In this document: positions 21,116 to 31,787 of the stretch, in pieces
Position numbering within the stretch: the first letter of the stretch is position 1
How the letters are laid out: every line of letters starts with the position of its first letter
Assembly: GCF_000150955.2 (NCBI RefSeq)
Contig: NC_011694.1
Location: forward strand, 203,814-267,813
Length of the DNA stretch: 64,000 bases
DNA from: Phaeodactylum tricornutum CCAP 1055/1
Taxonomy: Eukaryota > Bacillariophyta > Bacillariophyceae > Surirellales > Neidiaceae
Direction of reading: 5' to 3'
The notes under the pieces: generated by a model
Database searches by the model: none
Seen by the model: only the letters and a program-made list of their open reading frames with translations
What the model was told of the DNA's origin: nothing
Made by a program: the position numbers and the translations under genes

Positions 21116-23521
21116 TCAAGAAAGATTTGTATCCGAGCTACTCGCAATCGACGATGTTGTCGATTGCCGAGAAGGCATTGGAATAGAGCCAGTTAAAGTA
21201 CCCTTTCCCGCGGTCTTGAGAGAAGGCCATCCAGTGTGCTCCGTGACTATGAGATAGTGGGTGATTCGGGAATCAGTACTTAGAGGGTAGGCCACAAGAA
21301 AGTTCATAAATGTGTCACCATTTTTCTTGGAATGAAGAAGTTTTGAGGCCGACGGACGCTTAAATCGAATCTCGTGCATCAGCCCCTGTAGAGTTCTCTC
21401 GTCGGTTCTCGGGCATTGCAATTTAGCAAGCCCAACCTTTCCGACGACTTCTTCCGCGGTGTACCCAGTCATTTCCTCCCACAACTTGTTCACTTGAACA
21501 ATTGTATAAGGAGAATCGGCCAGTATCATCATTATTGGGGTATCAAAGGCACGCTGGCAAGTCTGCACAGTATTCGGGACAACAGAGAAGCCGTCAGATC
21601 CCACAGTATGCTTCAGTTGGAGCATAAATGCCATAACGTCAAACATGAGTTCAAGACCAATGATCTTATGGGCGCTGTTGAACTTGCAGCATAGCATCCC
21701 CTGCTTCGCAACTTCCATCTTTGCACCACACTGAACTGCATTTGTCGTAGTCATCACCCATCGGGCCATCATTTGGTTGCCAGCGACAACAGCTTCCTCG
21801 GTTACGAGTGTATAACGGAATTCAATTTTTCCCTCGGGGTACTTTTTTCTGTCGACAATCGAGTCAAACAAGACATTGATCGACGCCGTATCGGCAATCA
21901 TTCCATCTATCCCTAGAATTGTCCGTTGGCACTTCGATGCCTGCACCTCACTAGCAGGGAAAGAGCGATAGGGCGTTACAGGGACGGCACATGTGAAGCA
22001 GCTCTCGTCAAGAATGCTTGCCCATAGCTCCCGGCGCTTCTCGTTAGTTGAGCGAAGTGCGAAGAAAGACATAAGCACTTCAGTTCTTGTGTTGTGCATC
22101 TCCACCATTACACTCGCTGCGCATGTACGCTCTGACACAAGAGTATCTCTCTCTTGGCACAGATCGTCAACGGTTGTCTTTAGTTCTTCAAGAAAAGCCT
22201 TTTTTCGCATCCTAGTATTTTTTGCATGTTCACGATTCCGGTCGCGGTTCGCTCTAGCTTTTTGTTCAGTCGTCATGTTAGATGTATCGATAGGCTCAGT
22301 TTTTAGTCTTTTTCCAACAACAGACATCGACCTGTCCTTCCTTTTTGATGATTCTTCAGTATCACTGGCTGAAACCACCCCGTCAAGAGTGGACTGCGTC
22401 GTGCTAGATGTTGATGGCATCGCCTCTTTGCCCGAGACTCTCGATTTCTTCTTCATGGGCGGTTTCGCTATATTTGTGGCGGATGCGAGTTCAGGAGCTG
22501 CGGTGGACCTAGAAGCAGGAACCTGGAAAGATACCTGCGAATTGGGCTGGCTGAGTAGCATCTGTTGGTTTGAACCAGAGCCTTGTTGAACAGAGGCCTG
22601 GTTAACACCATAGGACTGAGCTGGATTTGAAGGTTGCTGGGCGAGTGTTCGACTTACAGGGGCTGGGTATGCCCCTTGTGTTTGCTTTTGTGGATACTGT
22701 CCAATCTGGTGCTGATTGTCCGAAGAGAGAGAAGCCTGTGGCTGCTGATTACTCTGCTGCGTTTGCAAGGCCTGCTGGTGAGCAACTTGCAATTGTTGCT
22801 GAAGCTGAGCAATCTGAAGTTGCTGTAAAAAGGCGCTTGGATCAGCATACTGCATCTTCTGACTTTGTTGTCCGTTCTGCTGCACTGCATCCTTGGCATT
22901 TTGATGGTTCGGCTGAATAAACTGCTGGTTCTGAACCGATTGAGACTGCTGTTGCATAAAACTTCGACCTTGTTGTGCAAGCAGCTGTGCGAAACTAGCA
23001 GCCGTCAAACCCTGACTTTGGTTCAGGTTCGCCGAATTATTTGAACCCTGCTGCGGTCTACACTGCGACATCGTATTTTCGGGATGTTGTGGGCTGTCTA
23101 GCTGATATTGTGTATTAGATTGCGCGGTTTGCTGGTTTGCATTGGATGGCTGAGATCGTAGTTGGGGACTTTGCTCTTGGTTTTGAGCAAAATTGGCAAC
23201 TCGAGTTGGCATGGGAAGCTGCATGGTAAGAGCCCCTCCTTTATTTTCAGAACTAAGAGTTTGAAGATGCAGTGGATTCCCAGAATTACTGGTTTCGCTC
23301 GCCGTCGAAAAACCATTGGAGTAAAAATTGAATTGACCATCCCTCGATGAAAACTGTACCGTATCAGGAGGAACCGAGCTCGTTTCCGAGGAAGCACTTT
23401 CCTTTTCCCGCAGAGCGGCCGATATTGCGTTCATGGACTGGTTTCCCTCCTCGTCATCTTCCCAGGACAAAATGCTTCCAAGCGCTCCAATATCTTCGTC
23501 ATTGTCCTGTAATTTTGACAT
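21116..23521 (-). CDS. bZIP-PAS transcription factor B
   Basis: 801 aa from the ATG at 23521 (MSKLQDNDEDIGALGSILSW). An acceptor-like TTACAG lies 15 bases into this start, at the place where paralogue A is spliced, so an upstream exon is possible. The organisation matches gene A: acidic N-terminus with a GSILSWED motif, long Gln-rich region including QLQIAQLQQQLQ, bZIP around residues 415-480 (RDRNREHAKNTRMRKKAF), a conserved 140-residue middle region (SFFALRSTNEKRRELW, RYTLVTEEAVVAG) and a PAS domain near 670-770 (VNKLWEEMTGYTAEEVVGKV). The LOV cysteine is absent (Gly at that position). The two genes lie head-to-tail and arose by tandem duplication. An ACGTCA element lies about 100 bp upstream of the ATG. 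Confidence 0.88.
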   Translation of the reverse strand: MSKLQDNDEDIGALGSILSWEDDEEGNQSMNAISAALREKESASSETSSVPPDTVQFSSRDGQFNFYSNGFSTASETSNSGNPLHLQTLSSENKGGALTMQLPMPTRVANFAQNQEQSPQLRSQPSNANQQTAQSNTQYQLDSPQHPENTMSQCRPQQGSNNSANLNQSQGLTAASFAQLLAQQGRSFMQQQSQSVQNQQFIQPNHQNAKDAVQQNGQQSQKMQYADPSAFLQQLQIAQLQQQLQVAHQQALQTQQSNQQPQASLSSDNQHQIGQYPQKQTQGAYPAPVSRTLAQQPSNPAQSYGVNQASVQQGSGSNQQMLLSQPNSQVSFQVPASRSTAAPELASATNIAKPPMKKKSRVSGKEAMPSTSSTTQSTLDGVVSASDTEESSKRKDRSMSVVGKRLKTEPIDTSNMTTEQKARANRDRNREHAKNTRMRKKAFLEELKTTVDDLCQERDTLVSERTCAASVMVEMHNTRTEVLMSFFALRSTNEKRRELWASILDESCFTCAVPVTPYRSFPASEVQASKCQRTILGIDGMIADTASINVLFDSIVDRKKYPEGKIEFRYTLVTEEAVVAGNQMMARWVMTTTNAVQCGAKMEVAKQGMLCCKFNSAHKIIGLELMFDVMAFMLQLKHTVGSDGFSVVPNTVQTCQRAFDTPIMMILADSPYTIVQVNKLWEEMTGYTAEEVVGKVGLAKLQCPRTDERTLQGLMHEIRFKRPSASKLLHSKKNGDTFMNFLVAYPLSTDSRITHYLIVTEHTGWPSLKTAGKGTLTGSIPMPSRQSTTSSIASSSDTNLS

Positions 23522-25164
23522 TGAAACAGAACGGAAAATTTTAGAGATGTGCAAAGTTTAGGTATTGTAAAAGAGAAACAAGCGATAATTCATCATCAAA
23601 AACTTTCAAAAAAACAGACGTCACCTCGACATTTGTGTGTCTAAGTACAAATTATTGGATGTCGCGTGTTCTTCTAGTATATTTATGTGACATTTGACAC
23701 CTGGTATTTCATGAACGTGGTCGAAAAGACACCATGGGCCGGGCGACAGCTAGCGTGTCTGCCGGCCTTTAAGGGGCGCTTTGCTCTCGATACGACCCCC
23801 GATACGAACCATCTCTTGTAGACTTTGTGGCAATTGTGCGAGGATCTCACGGCGACTGAAAGACGACGCAAACATTCACAATATTGGACGGGATCCAAAG
23901 AGGAGAAGCTGGGGCAGGCCTACGGATACACACCGTTTCAAAAGCCTACGCAACCTACAAGCTCGACCCATTTTGCTGCACATACCTCTAAGTCATCGGC
24001 GTCGCCGAAGTTGGCGTAAGCAAGATCTCCCATAAGAATGAGACACTCTGTTGAATGGAATATTGGTACTACTGTGTAGTACGATGTCAATAGTCGAGAG
24101 TTTTGAAGCGGATTGTCTTTCGTTGAGACGCCAAACACCGTTACGTTGGTTACTGTTAACAAGAGTTGTGATGGCCGAAGATTGGACAAAGAAGCAGCTG
24201 CTTTTCAGAAATTGTTCGCTGTTTCTACGTGTAGTCGCTGTAGAATCTGTACCAAATCTATGGTCTCTTAAGAGTACCGGATTGCTAGCCTGGTTTTGAC
24301 ATTAATGTGAGACTGCAGTTTGAGAACTCACGTAGATTCCAGATTCTATGGGATCGCTCCATCTACCCCATCGCATCCTTGTGTTAGACTTGTGTGTGTA
24401 GCACAAGCGACACTTCGGCATGTCACCAGATGCCGCAGACGGTGCGTGTGTCATCCGTCATTCGTCGCTACTTTCCTTTGTCTGTGCAACTATGGAGACC
24501 ATTTGTTGGTTCTAGGAACATGTAAAGGATAACTACTCTAAGAAATACTGCGGCAGCTCTTTTCCCACTTCTGGTTGGTAGCCACCAATTGGAAAAGAGC
24601 ATCTTGTAGGGCACTAACAGGCCAACGATTGTTCTAGGCATAACATACTTTTATTACTCGGAAGCTCTAAAGTCCAAATTCTACCTGCTTTTGTCCTCGG
24701 TCAGCCAAGGATAACATTTATAGTCTACAACTGGGAACCCTTTCACTATTTGGCATTGGACTTTGCTAACTGTAAAGAAGATGGTATCACTAGTTTTGGA
24801 AAGATTTGTATACTTTGCTTGTTGCCATGGTATGAAAACTGTCCTAAGGTGAGGACTGATCCTCCCATCGTTCGCCTTCGAGAAATGATTCGATCCGCTT
24901 TTCACTTGCATAACATGTTCATATGAAGAACAAACTATTATAATTTTCTGTAGCATACCATCTCCTGCAATTCTGATTTAGTTCGGGGATCAAAATCAAG
25001 TCTACCATTCGAAGGAAAAGCATGAATTTATCCGCCAAGTTTTCTCCTCCCTGCTCGCTGAGTCCCTGAGCAAATGGCAAGGCAAGTGACAAGAATCGCC
25101 AACATCGAAAACTCAGGTTGCAAGCAATCTTTGATTTGGACCCTTCCGAAGCATCGAGATCAAA
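23522..25164. other. Intergenic region between bZIP-PAS B and the kinase gene
   Basis: 1.6 kb. The first 150 bases hold the promoter of bZIP-PAS B, including ACGTCA at 23619-23624. The rest contains only short ORFs without family features and the 3' side of the kinase gene. Confidence 0.45.
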
Positions 25165-26955
25165 TCATTGTTTTTCGGCATATTTTCGAACCGAATTGGT
25201 GGATGCGTCAAAGACATACTCAGGTCTTTCAGACGGATCATTTCTCCCACCTGGGATGACAGCGTTTTTGGCGTCAACCAGATTCTTCACTTCATCGGAG
25301 GAGTCGTGATGGCTCGAAAGGGTGTGAATTCGATCAGCCATTTGCTTGCTAATCAGATCAAGGACTACCTGGCATGAGATCTGGTCTGTGTCGTCCTCGT
25401 TGAAAGTTTCCTTCACAATGTCGAGGGTGTGGTCAGGTACGACGCGGTACAAAATTAACAACGCTCGCGCTTTCGCAACCATTCCCGAAGAATTGATGTC
25501 CATTTCCGCCAAAGCTTCTGCCATACGTTCTGATTCACGACGTCCTTTGGATTCTAAGGAAGCGAAAATTACTTCGGTGTAGCCTATCATCGCATCTTTC
25601 CCTGCGCCATTGGCCAGCTCGTGCAGTGCGGCAAGCGAAATTTGCTCCAAACCATTTTCTAATAAATACCGAAGCATCACCTCAAGCGAAACACGGCCTT
25701 CGTCGGTCTCGTCATGCTTTTCTAAACCTGCTTTCAAACTCATTAATGCCTCTTCGGAGAGTTTGTTGGTCAGCACAATACGAAGCTGCCGTTCGAATCG
25801 GTGCAGTTGATCACGTTGAAGAGATTTGGGTGTGCAAGCAATCAGTGCTGGCTTGTCCTCTTCGTGCAGTTTCATCCACTTCGAAGCCAACGCTTCCTTG
25901 GCCGACGGTCGTTTGGCGGGATCGATTTGCAACAAAGACTTCACAAACCGCTTAGCTTCCTCTGATACACCGTCCCAAGTTGTGCCTTTCATGCGCATGT
26001 ACTCGCATCGCATTATTCGATCTACCATAATTTTTTTCCGTTTATCCCATGGAATTTCCCGCGGTGGGCCCCAAAATGGTTGAGTACCTCCTGACAGCAA
26101 AACGTACGTTATCACGCCGATACTCCACAAATCGCATTTGGCATCATAAACACCTTGTAGAACTTGTGGCGCCATGCTGTACAAGGTCCCAACTCGATCA
26201 GTCATTTGTTTGTGCTCGTTCGACAAGTATCGGGTGGCTAATCCAAAATCGATAATTTTGACTTCGGCATTGGGGCCAGGTTGATCGAACATAATATTTT
26301 CTAGTTTGAGATCTCGGTGAACAACGTTGTGATCGTGTAGAAACGATACGGCTAGCAAGATTTTACGTACTACCGCGGCCGTAGCTGTTTCATTCAACTG
26401 ACGGGCCCACAAATCACCGCCGCGGCAGTACTCCATAATAAGATAAATATGGCGCTTTCGTTCGTAAGCTTCGTAGACTTTGACAATGTTGGGATGGTCT
26501 AAATGACTCATGGTGTAAATTTCATCGCGCATTTCTTGTAAAAACTTATCATTCTGTACGTAGGCTTTGATAATACTCTTCAGTGCGAATGATTCTTTGT
26601 TAGAAAAGCTGCTTCTTCGGGTCAAGAGTTCGTCGTCATTCTTCATGGTCGAGCCGTTACTCGCCAAGCTCATAATATCAACGCGCTCTTTGTACGGAAC
26701 GTGGATTCGTTTTTCTCGTCGCCTCACCATGTGAATGCTAGAAATGCTGCCTTCGCCCAGCTCCTTTATGGGCTCCCAAAACTCCAGCGCGCACGTACCT
26801 GTTTGGTAGGTGAAGCCGTGTTTGGGTTGTGGAGATACACCAGCATCTCCAGGATTCTCGATGGCCTTGTTGGGCGACTTTTCGACTACTGCAGCGGAAG
26901 TGCTGTTGCCCGACACAGCTTTGGTGGCACCTTCCGAACTGCTGCAGCCTCCCAT
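25165..26955 (-). CDS. CDPK/CaMK-like Ser/Thr protein kinase with degenerate EF-hands
   Basis: Single-exon 596-aa protein from the ATG at 26955. The N-terminus MGGCSSSE has Gly2, Cys4 and Ser6, a good N-myristoylation plus palmitoylation signal, so membrane attachment is likely. Kinase domain residues about 60-345: glycine loop LGEGSISSIH, FALKSIIK (ATP-binding Lys), catalytic loop VVHRDLKLEN, DFG as KIIDFGLATRY, GTLYSMAPQVL and CDLWSIGVITYVLLSG. The region between the Gly loop and the Lys has an insert of about 45 residues. The C-terminal half contains EF-hand-like loops (HDETDEGRVSLEV, MDINSSGMVAK, NEDDTDQISCQ), but none has the Glu at position 12. That points to a CDPK-related kinase with weak or lost Ca2+ binding. 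Confidence 0.85.
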   Translation of the reverse strand: MGGCSSSEGATKAVSGNSTSAAVVEKSPNKAIENPGDAGVSPQPKHGFTYQTGTCALEFWEPIKELGEGSISSIHMVRRREKRIHVPYKERVDIMSLASNGSTMKNDDELLTRRSSFSNKESFALKSIIKAYVQNDKFLQEMRDEIYTMSHLDHPNIVKVYEAYERKRHIYLIMEYCRGGDLWARQLNETATAAVVRKILLAVSFLHDHNVVHRDLKLENIMFDQPGPNAEVKIIDFGLATRYLSNEHKQMTDRVGTLYSMAPQVLQGVYDAKCDLWSIGVITYVLLSGGTQPFWGPPREIPWDKRKKIMVDRIMRCEYMRMKGTTWDGVSEEAKRFVKSLLQIDPAKRPSAKEALASKWMKLHEEDKPALIACTPKSLQRDQLHRFERQLRIVLTNKLSEEALMSLKAGLEKHDETDEGRVSLEVMLRYLLENGLEQISLAALHELANGAGKDAMIGYTEVIFASLESKGRRESERMAEALAEMDINSSGMVAKARALLILYRVVPDHTLDIVKETFNEDDTDQISCQVVLDLISKQMADRIHTLSSHHDSSDEVKNLVDAKNAVIPGGRNDPSERPEYVFDASTNSVRKYAEKQ

Positions 26956-27360
26956 GCTATAACGTTCCTGGATCCGCTACGGATTATCGAATCACCACCC
27001 GTGGGCCTCGAGCAAAGTCATCCAAAAACGTACCAGGTCGAAAAGAAATAGGACAATCGAATCGCTGACGCCGGCGCGTGAACCTTGGAAGGAAAAAGAG
27101 GTCTTGTGAATCGCAGACATTCCAGTCCTTTTTGTGACGTAAACTCTACAGCTAGTCTGCAAAAATAGATGATTCGCTCGACTATGAAGGATGGCATGTA
27201 CCAGCAACCTCTCTATGTTAGGGTCAAGCCAGCCCTACAATGCTTGTGCTATATGTATTACAATAGCATATATATTAAAGTATGTACTTGCGCATCACTC
27301 TTGCTGTTTCGGGGTTTTAAGATTGTTGTCTTTTCTATCGTATACCGTCTTCAAAAAGTC
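26956..27360. other. Intergenic region, kinase promoter
   Basis: 405 bases between the kinase start and the WARS stop on the same strand. Nothing beyond AT-rich sequence is recognised. Confidence 0.45.
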
Positions 27361-29475
27361 TCAAGTGCTGTTCTTAACGATGCTACGCTCAGCCATCCAT
27401 TTGCGAACTTCTTCGTCGGTAATTGTTGCCCGTCGTTCTTGATGCTCCGCTACCAATTCCTTTAGAATTTCGATCAGGCGCCCCTTCACCTTGCCAGTGT
27501 TCCAATATTCGCCGGATCCGCTACCGTAATCTTGGCCAATCTTTTCCAATTCGTCGTCGTCTTCCAAGAAAAACCGCATCCATTGGTAGGACACATCTAC
27601 CTCCAAGTCAGCTCCGAGCTCTTGCTGTTCCTTTTTGGTTTCTCGTCCACCAGAAAAGGCGTGTTGTTTAATTTTCCGCTCAATGTCATCCGGCGAATCC
27701 GTCAAAAATATAGCCGAGTTCGTGTTGGAGCTCGACATTTTGCCTTCGGCGCCTTGCAACGGAGGAAAAAATTTAGAGTGAATCAGTGCCGGTTTCCCAC
27801 CGAGACCATGTTGCTTATGAACTAGTTTGTGCGCAACATCCCGCGTCATGCGGAAGTAAGGATCTTGGTCAATCGCGCAGGGGATCAGACACAAATGATT
27901 GGAATTACGGTCAGCTTCCAAGACGACTGGAAAACTACTGGCAAAAGACGGCGCGGCTTGAATGGCGGGAAAAGCAATCTTGCCAATATTTGAAGATCCA
28001 TCGAAACCGAAAATTCCGTTTACCGTATTGGTCGTGACCGCCTTCCAGATGCGAACAATGTTTGGATACATGCTACCGACATAATCCAAGTCTGAAAACA
28101 AAAAGGTCTTGTTGTAGTCAAAGCCGCACGCAATAATATCCCTGGCGTTTTCCATGGTCAAACTTTGAAAGTCTAATAAATTGTCGCCGGTTTGGTCATC
28201 GTAATGTCCTTTAAATAAGAACTTTTCGTCATCCGTCATTTGGATGACCAACGGGACGTCCAAGGCATCTTGCAACCATTTGGTAAAAAGGAAGGGTATA
28301 AGATGCCCTAGATGCATCGATTGGGAACTAGGCCCTCGCCCAGTGTAAAGGTACATTGGAGCACCGGCCTCTACCTGACGCAGCAAGGTATCGAGATCTC
28401 TATGGCTGAAGAACATTCCCCGGCGTAAAAAGCGGTGCATCCGGGGAACTCGGCCTTTTCCAACCGTTAACGCTTCCAGCTTATCCATAAGAGAGTCTGA
28501 AATGAGGTTGGATCCAAATTTGTCAACCAGCTTGGTGTAATCAATCTTGCCGCTGACTTCAAATGCATTGACTACCATTTCTTCGCCTGTGGTTTCAGCT
28601 GCTGTTGCTGCTGAAGCAGAAGTCGAAGCCGAAGTAGAGGAAGATTGGTTTATCGTCAACAGTTCCGCCACAAGATCTGTTTCGGGTATTACGAGCCTGC
28701 GCTGCGCAATCATACTCGCCGGACTTCCGTCAGTAACTTCGGGCGCCAACGGAATGCCATGGTTTTCTGTTTCAACGGCTTCGAATTTCAAGCTGATTTG
28801 CACCATCTTCTTCTGCGTTTTAATTTCGGTGCACATGTTACCCATTTCTAAAATAATGTTGGATAAAGCCTTGGTCGACGCGTAGGGCGTCGACGGTGGG
28901 ACGCAAGCCACAGCCTGCAGCGTGGCGCTCGTCGTGCTACCATCGCTACTAATGGTACCACAGGTAGCCAGCAGATGCTCGAGGTCTGCCTTTTTCTTTT
29001 TAAGAATACCATCGTCTAACGCCCCTTCACCAAACGCACCCACAATTTCATCTTTGGTGGTTTTAGTACAAGTTAGTTCAAGGGCCTGGTCGCCGGAAGT
29101 ATTCGACACTATTCGATCGACGGCAGCTCGGACCAAATCCCAGAACGGTGAAAACGATGCCTCATCCTTCTCGTCCCAAAATCCACCTCCTCCTGTTTGG
29201 GTGCTTACCGCACGACGCTTGAATGTTATCAAGAATTTTCCTGTCGGACGGCCTTCTTTCAAGTACGTCGCTTGGAATGGACTGACGCTGGTAATTTCTT
29301 CTTGCTCCGGCGGCAGCAGGCTCGTAATCACAGTACGTAGCACCATGTAGGCGGTACTTATTCCTGGTGGGACGACTGGTACGGCCTTTTTCGGCTTAGG
29401 TTGCTTCGGTTGAGGAGAAGCAGGATTCGCATCGGTACCGGAAGAAGCGGGGGCACTGCTGTCAATACTTGTCAT
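27361..29475 (-). CDS. WARS1: Cytosolic tryptophanyl-tRNA synthetase with long N-terminal extension
   Basis: Charges tRNA-Trp. 704 aa from the ATG at 29475 (MTSIDSSAP); the upstream TTG is not a likely start. The class I core occupies the last 380 or so residues: HIGH-type motif [12 protein letters not shown] near 388, [29 protein letters not shown], and [14 protein letters not shown] near 580, all in the eukaryotic/archaeal style. The protein is over 230 residues longer than human WARS1. The extra N-terminal part starts with a Pro/Lys-rich leader, then a folded-looking block of about 220 residues ([16 protein letters not shown] and following) and a Ser/Ala/Thr linker. I do not recognise that block; it is not the vertebrate WHEP helix pair. 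Confidence 0.93.
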   Translation of the reverse strand: MTSIDSSAPASSGTDANPASPQPKQPKPKKAVPVVPPGISTAYMVLRTVITSLLPPEQEEITSVSPFQATYLKEGRPTGKFLITFKRRAVSTQTGGGGFWDEKDEASFSPFWDLVRAAVDRIVSNTSGDQALELTCTKTTKDEIVGAFGEGALDDGILKKKKADLEHLLATCGTISSDGSTTSATLQAVACVPPSTPYASTKALSNIILEMGNMCTEIKTQKKMVQISLKFEAVETENHGIPLAPEVTDGSPASMIAQRRLVIPETDLVAELLTINQSSSTSASTSASAATAAETTGEEMVVNAFEVSGKIDYTKLVDKFGSNLISDSLMDKLEALTVGKGRVPRMHRFLRRGMFFSHRDLDTLLRQVEAGAPMYLYTGRGPSSQSMHLGHLIPFLFTKWLQDALDVPLVIQMTDDEKFLFKGHYDDQTGDNLLDFQSLTMENARDIIACGFDYNKTFLFSDLDYVGSMYPNIVRIWKAVTTNTVNGIFGFDGSSNIGKIAFPAIQAAPSFASSFPVVLEADRNSNHLCLIPCAIDQDPYFRMTRDVAHKLVHKQHGLGGKPALIHSKFFPPLQGAEGKMSSSNTNSAIFLTDSPDDIERKIKQHAFSGGRETKKEQQELGADLEVDVSYQWMRFFLEDDDELEKIGQDYGSGSGEYWNTGKVKGRLIEILKELVAEHQERRATITDEEVRKWMAERSIVKNST

Positions 29476-30061
29476 GACTTGTATCAAAATACACTCGCGA
29501 GAGCGAGGGGACCGTTCAGCTGATCGCCGTAAATTTGGTACTGCGAATGCCTTCGGGCTTGTAGACGACGCACAGAAAGAGAGAGAGGAGGAAACGTTAA
29601 ATCCACCACTAAGTGTAAACAGAGTGCAACGGTCAAGTGTTGGCAGATATGGATGCTCACAGTCAGCGTTGTCGGATTTGATTTACTGGGATGGAGAGAG
29701 TTTAATCCTTTGGCTCCGATTTCGACTTACTATAAGGGCGCTACGGGTTCTTTCATGGTTCTGCATAGAGCGACGGATAGAGGGCCAGACGGACAATATC
29801 AACAGTAACTCACAGCAACTCTTTCTGTAAGCGAGACTATAGTTTGAGACTACCCATCCTCTTACTGTTTGTTTGACTATTGCAGCAACGCTACATGGCA
29901 AACAATGTTCTTAAGTATATCGGGTTAAACACAAAGTAGATAATGGCAATTGTTTATGTCATTACACCTTTTCACTTTTAGACAGTCTCGTTTGTAAGAA
30001 CTTGTATTTTGTCGTACCTCCTTGGATAGAACCATGCAGCACCGTCAAAGTACGTCGCATC
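29476..30061. other. Intergenic region, WARS promoter
   Basis: 586 bases between the WARS start and the stop of the RGG-rich gene. No ORF, repeat or RNA gene is visible. Confidence 0.45.
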
Positions 30062-31787
30062 TCAATCGTTCCCGATTTCCATGTGCGACACATGGGTTTT
30101 GGCTTTGGGGGCCCTGCTAATATTGGCATTGTCTGTTGACCGCTCCGCTCGTTTCGGCTTGGACGTTCGGACTTTGTCCGGTATTGCTCCGGTTGCGGGT
30201 GAGCCATCCTCTGTTCCTTGCCGCCCGCTTCGCCCGCGACCGCCACGGCCTCGTCCACCGCGCCCTCGTCCACTTCGACCAACGTGGTCTCGTCCCCCTC
30301 CCCCACGAGAGCTCGGACTCTTTTTCTCTGCGGGTGCTTCTAGGTTCGATTCAACCGGTAGTTCGCTGTTTTTCTCTTTGCTAGGACGTTCCTGTGGACG
30401 ACCTAGTCCTTCGTGTCGTCCTTCTCGAGTTGCGCCGTCTAGCTTATGCCGTCCACGTGTGTCGAAATCTCGTCCGCCACCGGGCGCCATTGGTGCTCTC
30501 GACCATGATTCGCCTTGCCCTCCACTGCGACCTTCCCTTCCGTGTGCTCGTCCTTTGCCCGTGCCACGACGCCCTCCTCGTCCACTCCCGTGACTACGTC
30601 CCGATTTGTTGGACGTGGTCGAAGCAGCGTCTTCGTCTTCCTTGGCGTTCTGCGGCTGCGCTGTTGTTCCTCTACGAGACAGACGCACGGCCCCGTCCGG
30701 CATCAGTTCTGCCTGGTGTAATTTCTTACCGCGACTGTCACCCCTTGGCCCATTGCCACGTTCCAAGTCGATTCGGTATTCAACGGTACCGGACGCAGTT
30801 TGCACGACCGTGGTGTTCTGGACTCTGACGGGTTGATGCGAGGGTGCGGTGGTCTCGTTCCGCGGTGTCGTGGGGGCTACCGCTTGACTGCCGTCCGCAC
30901 GTCCGCTACCGGCCACCGGACCGACGTCTCCCCTTCCGTGCCGTCCCCGCCCTTCCCGTCCGTGTCCCCTCCCCCCACGTTGGTGTTGGTCGCCACCGCG
31001 ACTCGCTCGTACCCAACGGGCTCCGGCACCACTGTTACTGACATTAGTACTGGGGCCCGAGGCGCGGCTGGGAGTATTTCTGGAGTCAACGGACCGGTTG
31101 GTCTCTGAGGTATCCGGTGCTGCGGGTCGCTGTAAGATCCGAATGTTTGATTGGGAATGCTGTGCGGCGGCTTGTAGAGAAGACTGGATTTCGTCATCTT
31201 TTTCCTGTTGAATCGTCGTCACGGCAGCTTTGAGTGCCTGGAGCTGCGAGCGCCGCTGGATCCTTTTTTCTTCCGCCGCTGCTTCCTTTTGTTCCACACG
31301 GTGGCGTTCTTGCTCCACTTGAGCTTTCTCTTGCTTGGCTCGACGGGTTGCCATCCAGTCCGACGCTTTAGAGATATCAATATCGGCGTTCAAAATAGAA
31401 CTCTGTTTGGCTTGCGTCTTCCAGTCTGGCATAGTTGTTGTTGTTGTACTGACCGCGTCCGCGTCCACCAGTGTGGGGTCCCCCGCGGGGACCTCCGCGG
31501 GCGACTCCCCCACTGGCGCTCGAAGGATCCCGATCCCGAAAACCACCGCCGCCTCTTCCCCGCGGTTCCCACGCGCGCTGGAATGGTTGTGCGGCGTGGA
31601 CGTCGTTTCCTCGTTCGTTGCGGTGACTTCGTGTCGGAGTGGATGGATGGGCATCACTGGCCGACCGCGCGACCGAAACATCACGCAAGGCAGCTTGCGA
31701 GTTCAAGGCCGTCACCGGAATGGCAACGTCCACGTTGTCGTCTTCGTCCGAACTGTCGGAATCACCCCAACGATGTCCGCTCGACAT
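30062..31787 (-). CDS. RGG/RG-rich putative RNA-binding protein with a frame discontinuity
   Basis: ATG at 31787 (MSSGHRWGDSDSSDEDDN). The first 111 codons, acidic then RGG-rich (RGRGGGGFRDRD, RGGPRGGPHTGGRGRG), are in one frame. The rest, to the stop at 30062, is in another: DWKTQAKQSSILNADI, a charged coiled coil (KQEKAQVEQERHRVEQKEAA) and many RGG/GRG blocks. A 28-nt GT-AG stretch at 31453-31426 (GTCAGT ... GCCAG), made mostly of a CAA microsatellite, would join the frames exactly and give 565 aa. The alternative is an indel in the CAA run. RGG proteins of this kind bind RNA or ribosomes (SERBP1/Stm1-like style), but no named family is certain. Confidence 0.7.

Noticed and set aside
21993-22589. 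198-codon plus-strand frame inside bZIP-PAS B
   Set aside because: Antisense of conserved bZIP coding sequence; Ser/Phe/Val-rich shadow.
17941-23350. Possibility that the two bZIP-PAS genes are true aureochrome photoreceptors
   Set aside because: The photoactive Cys of the GRNCRFLQ motif is missing in both.
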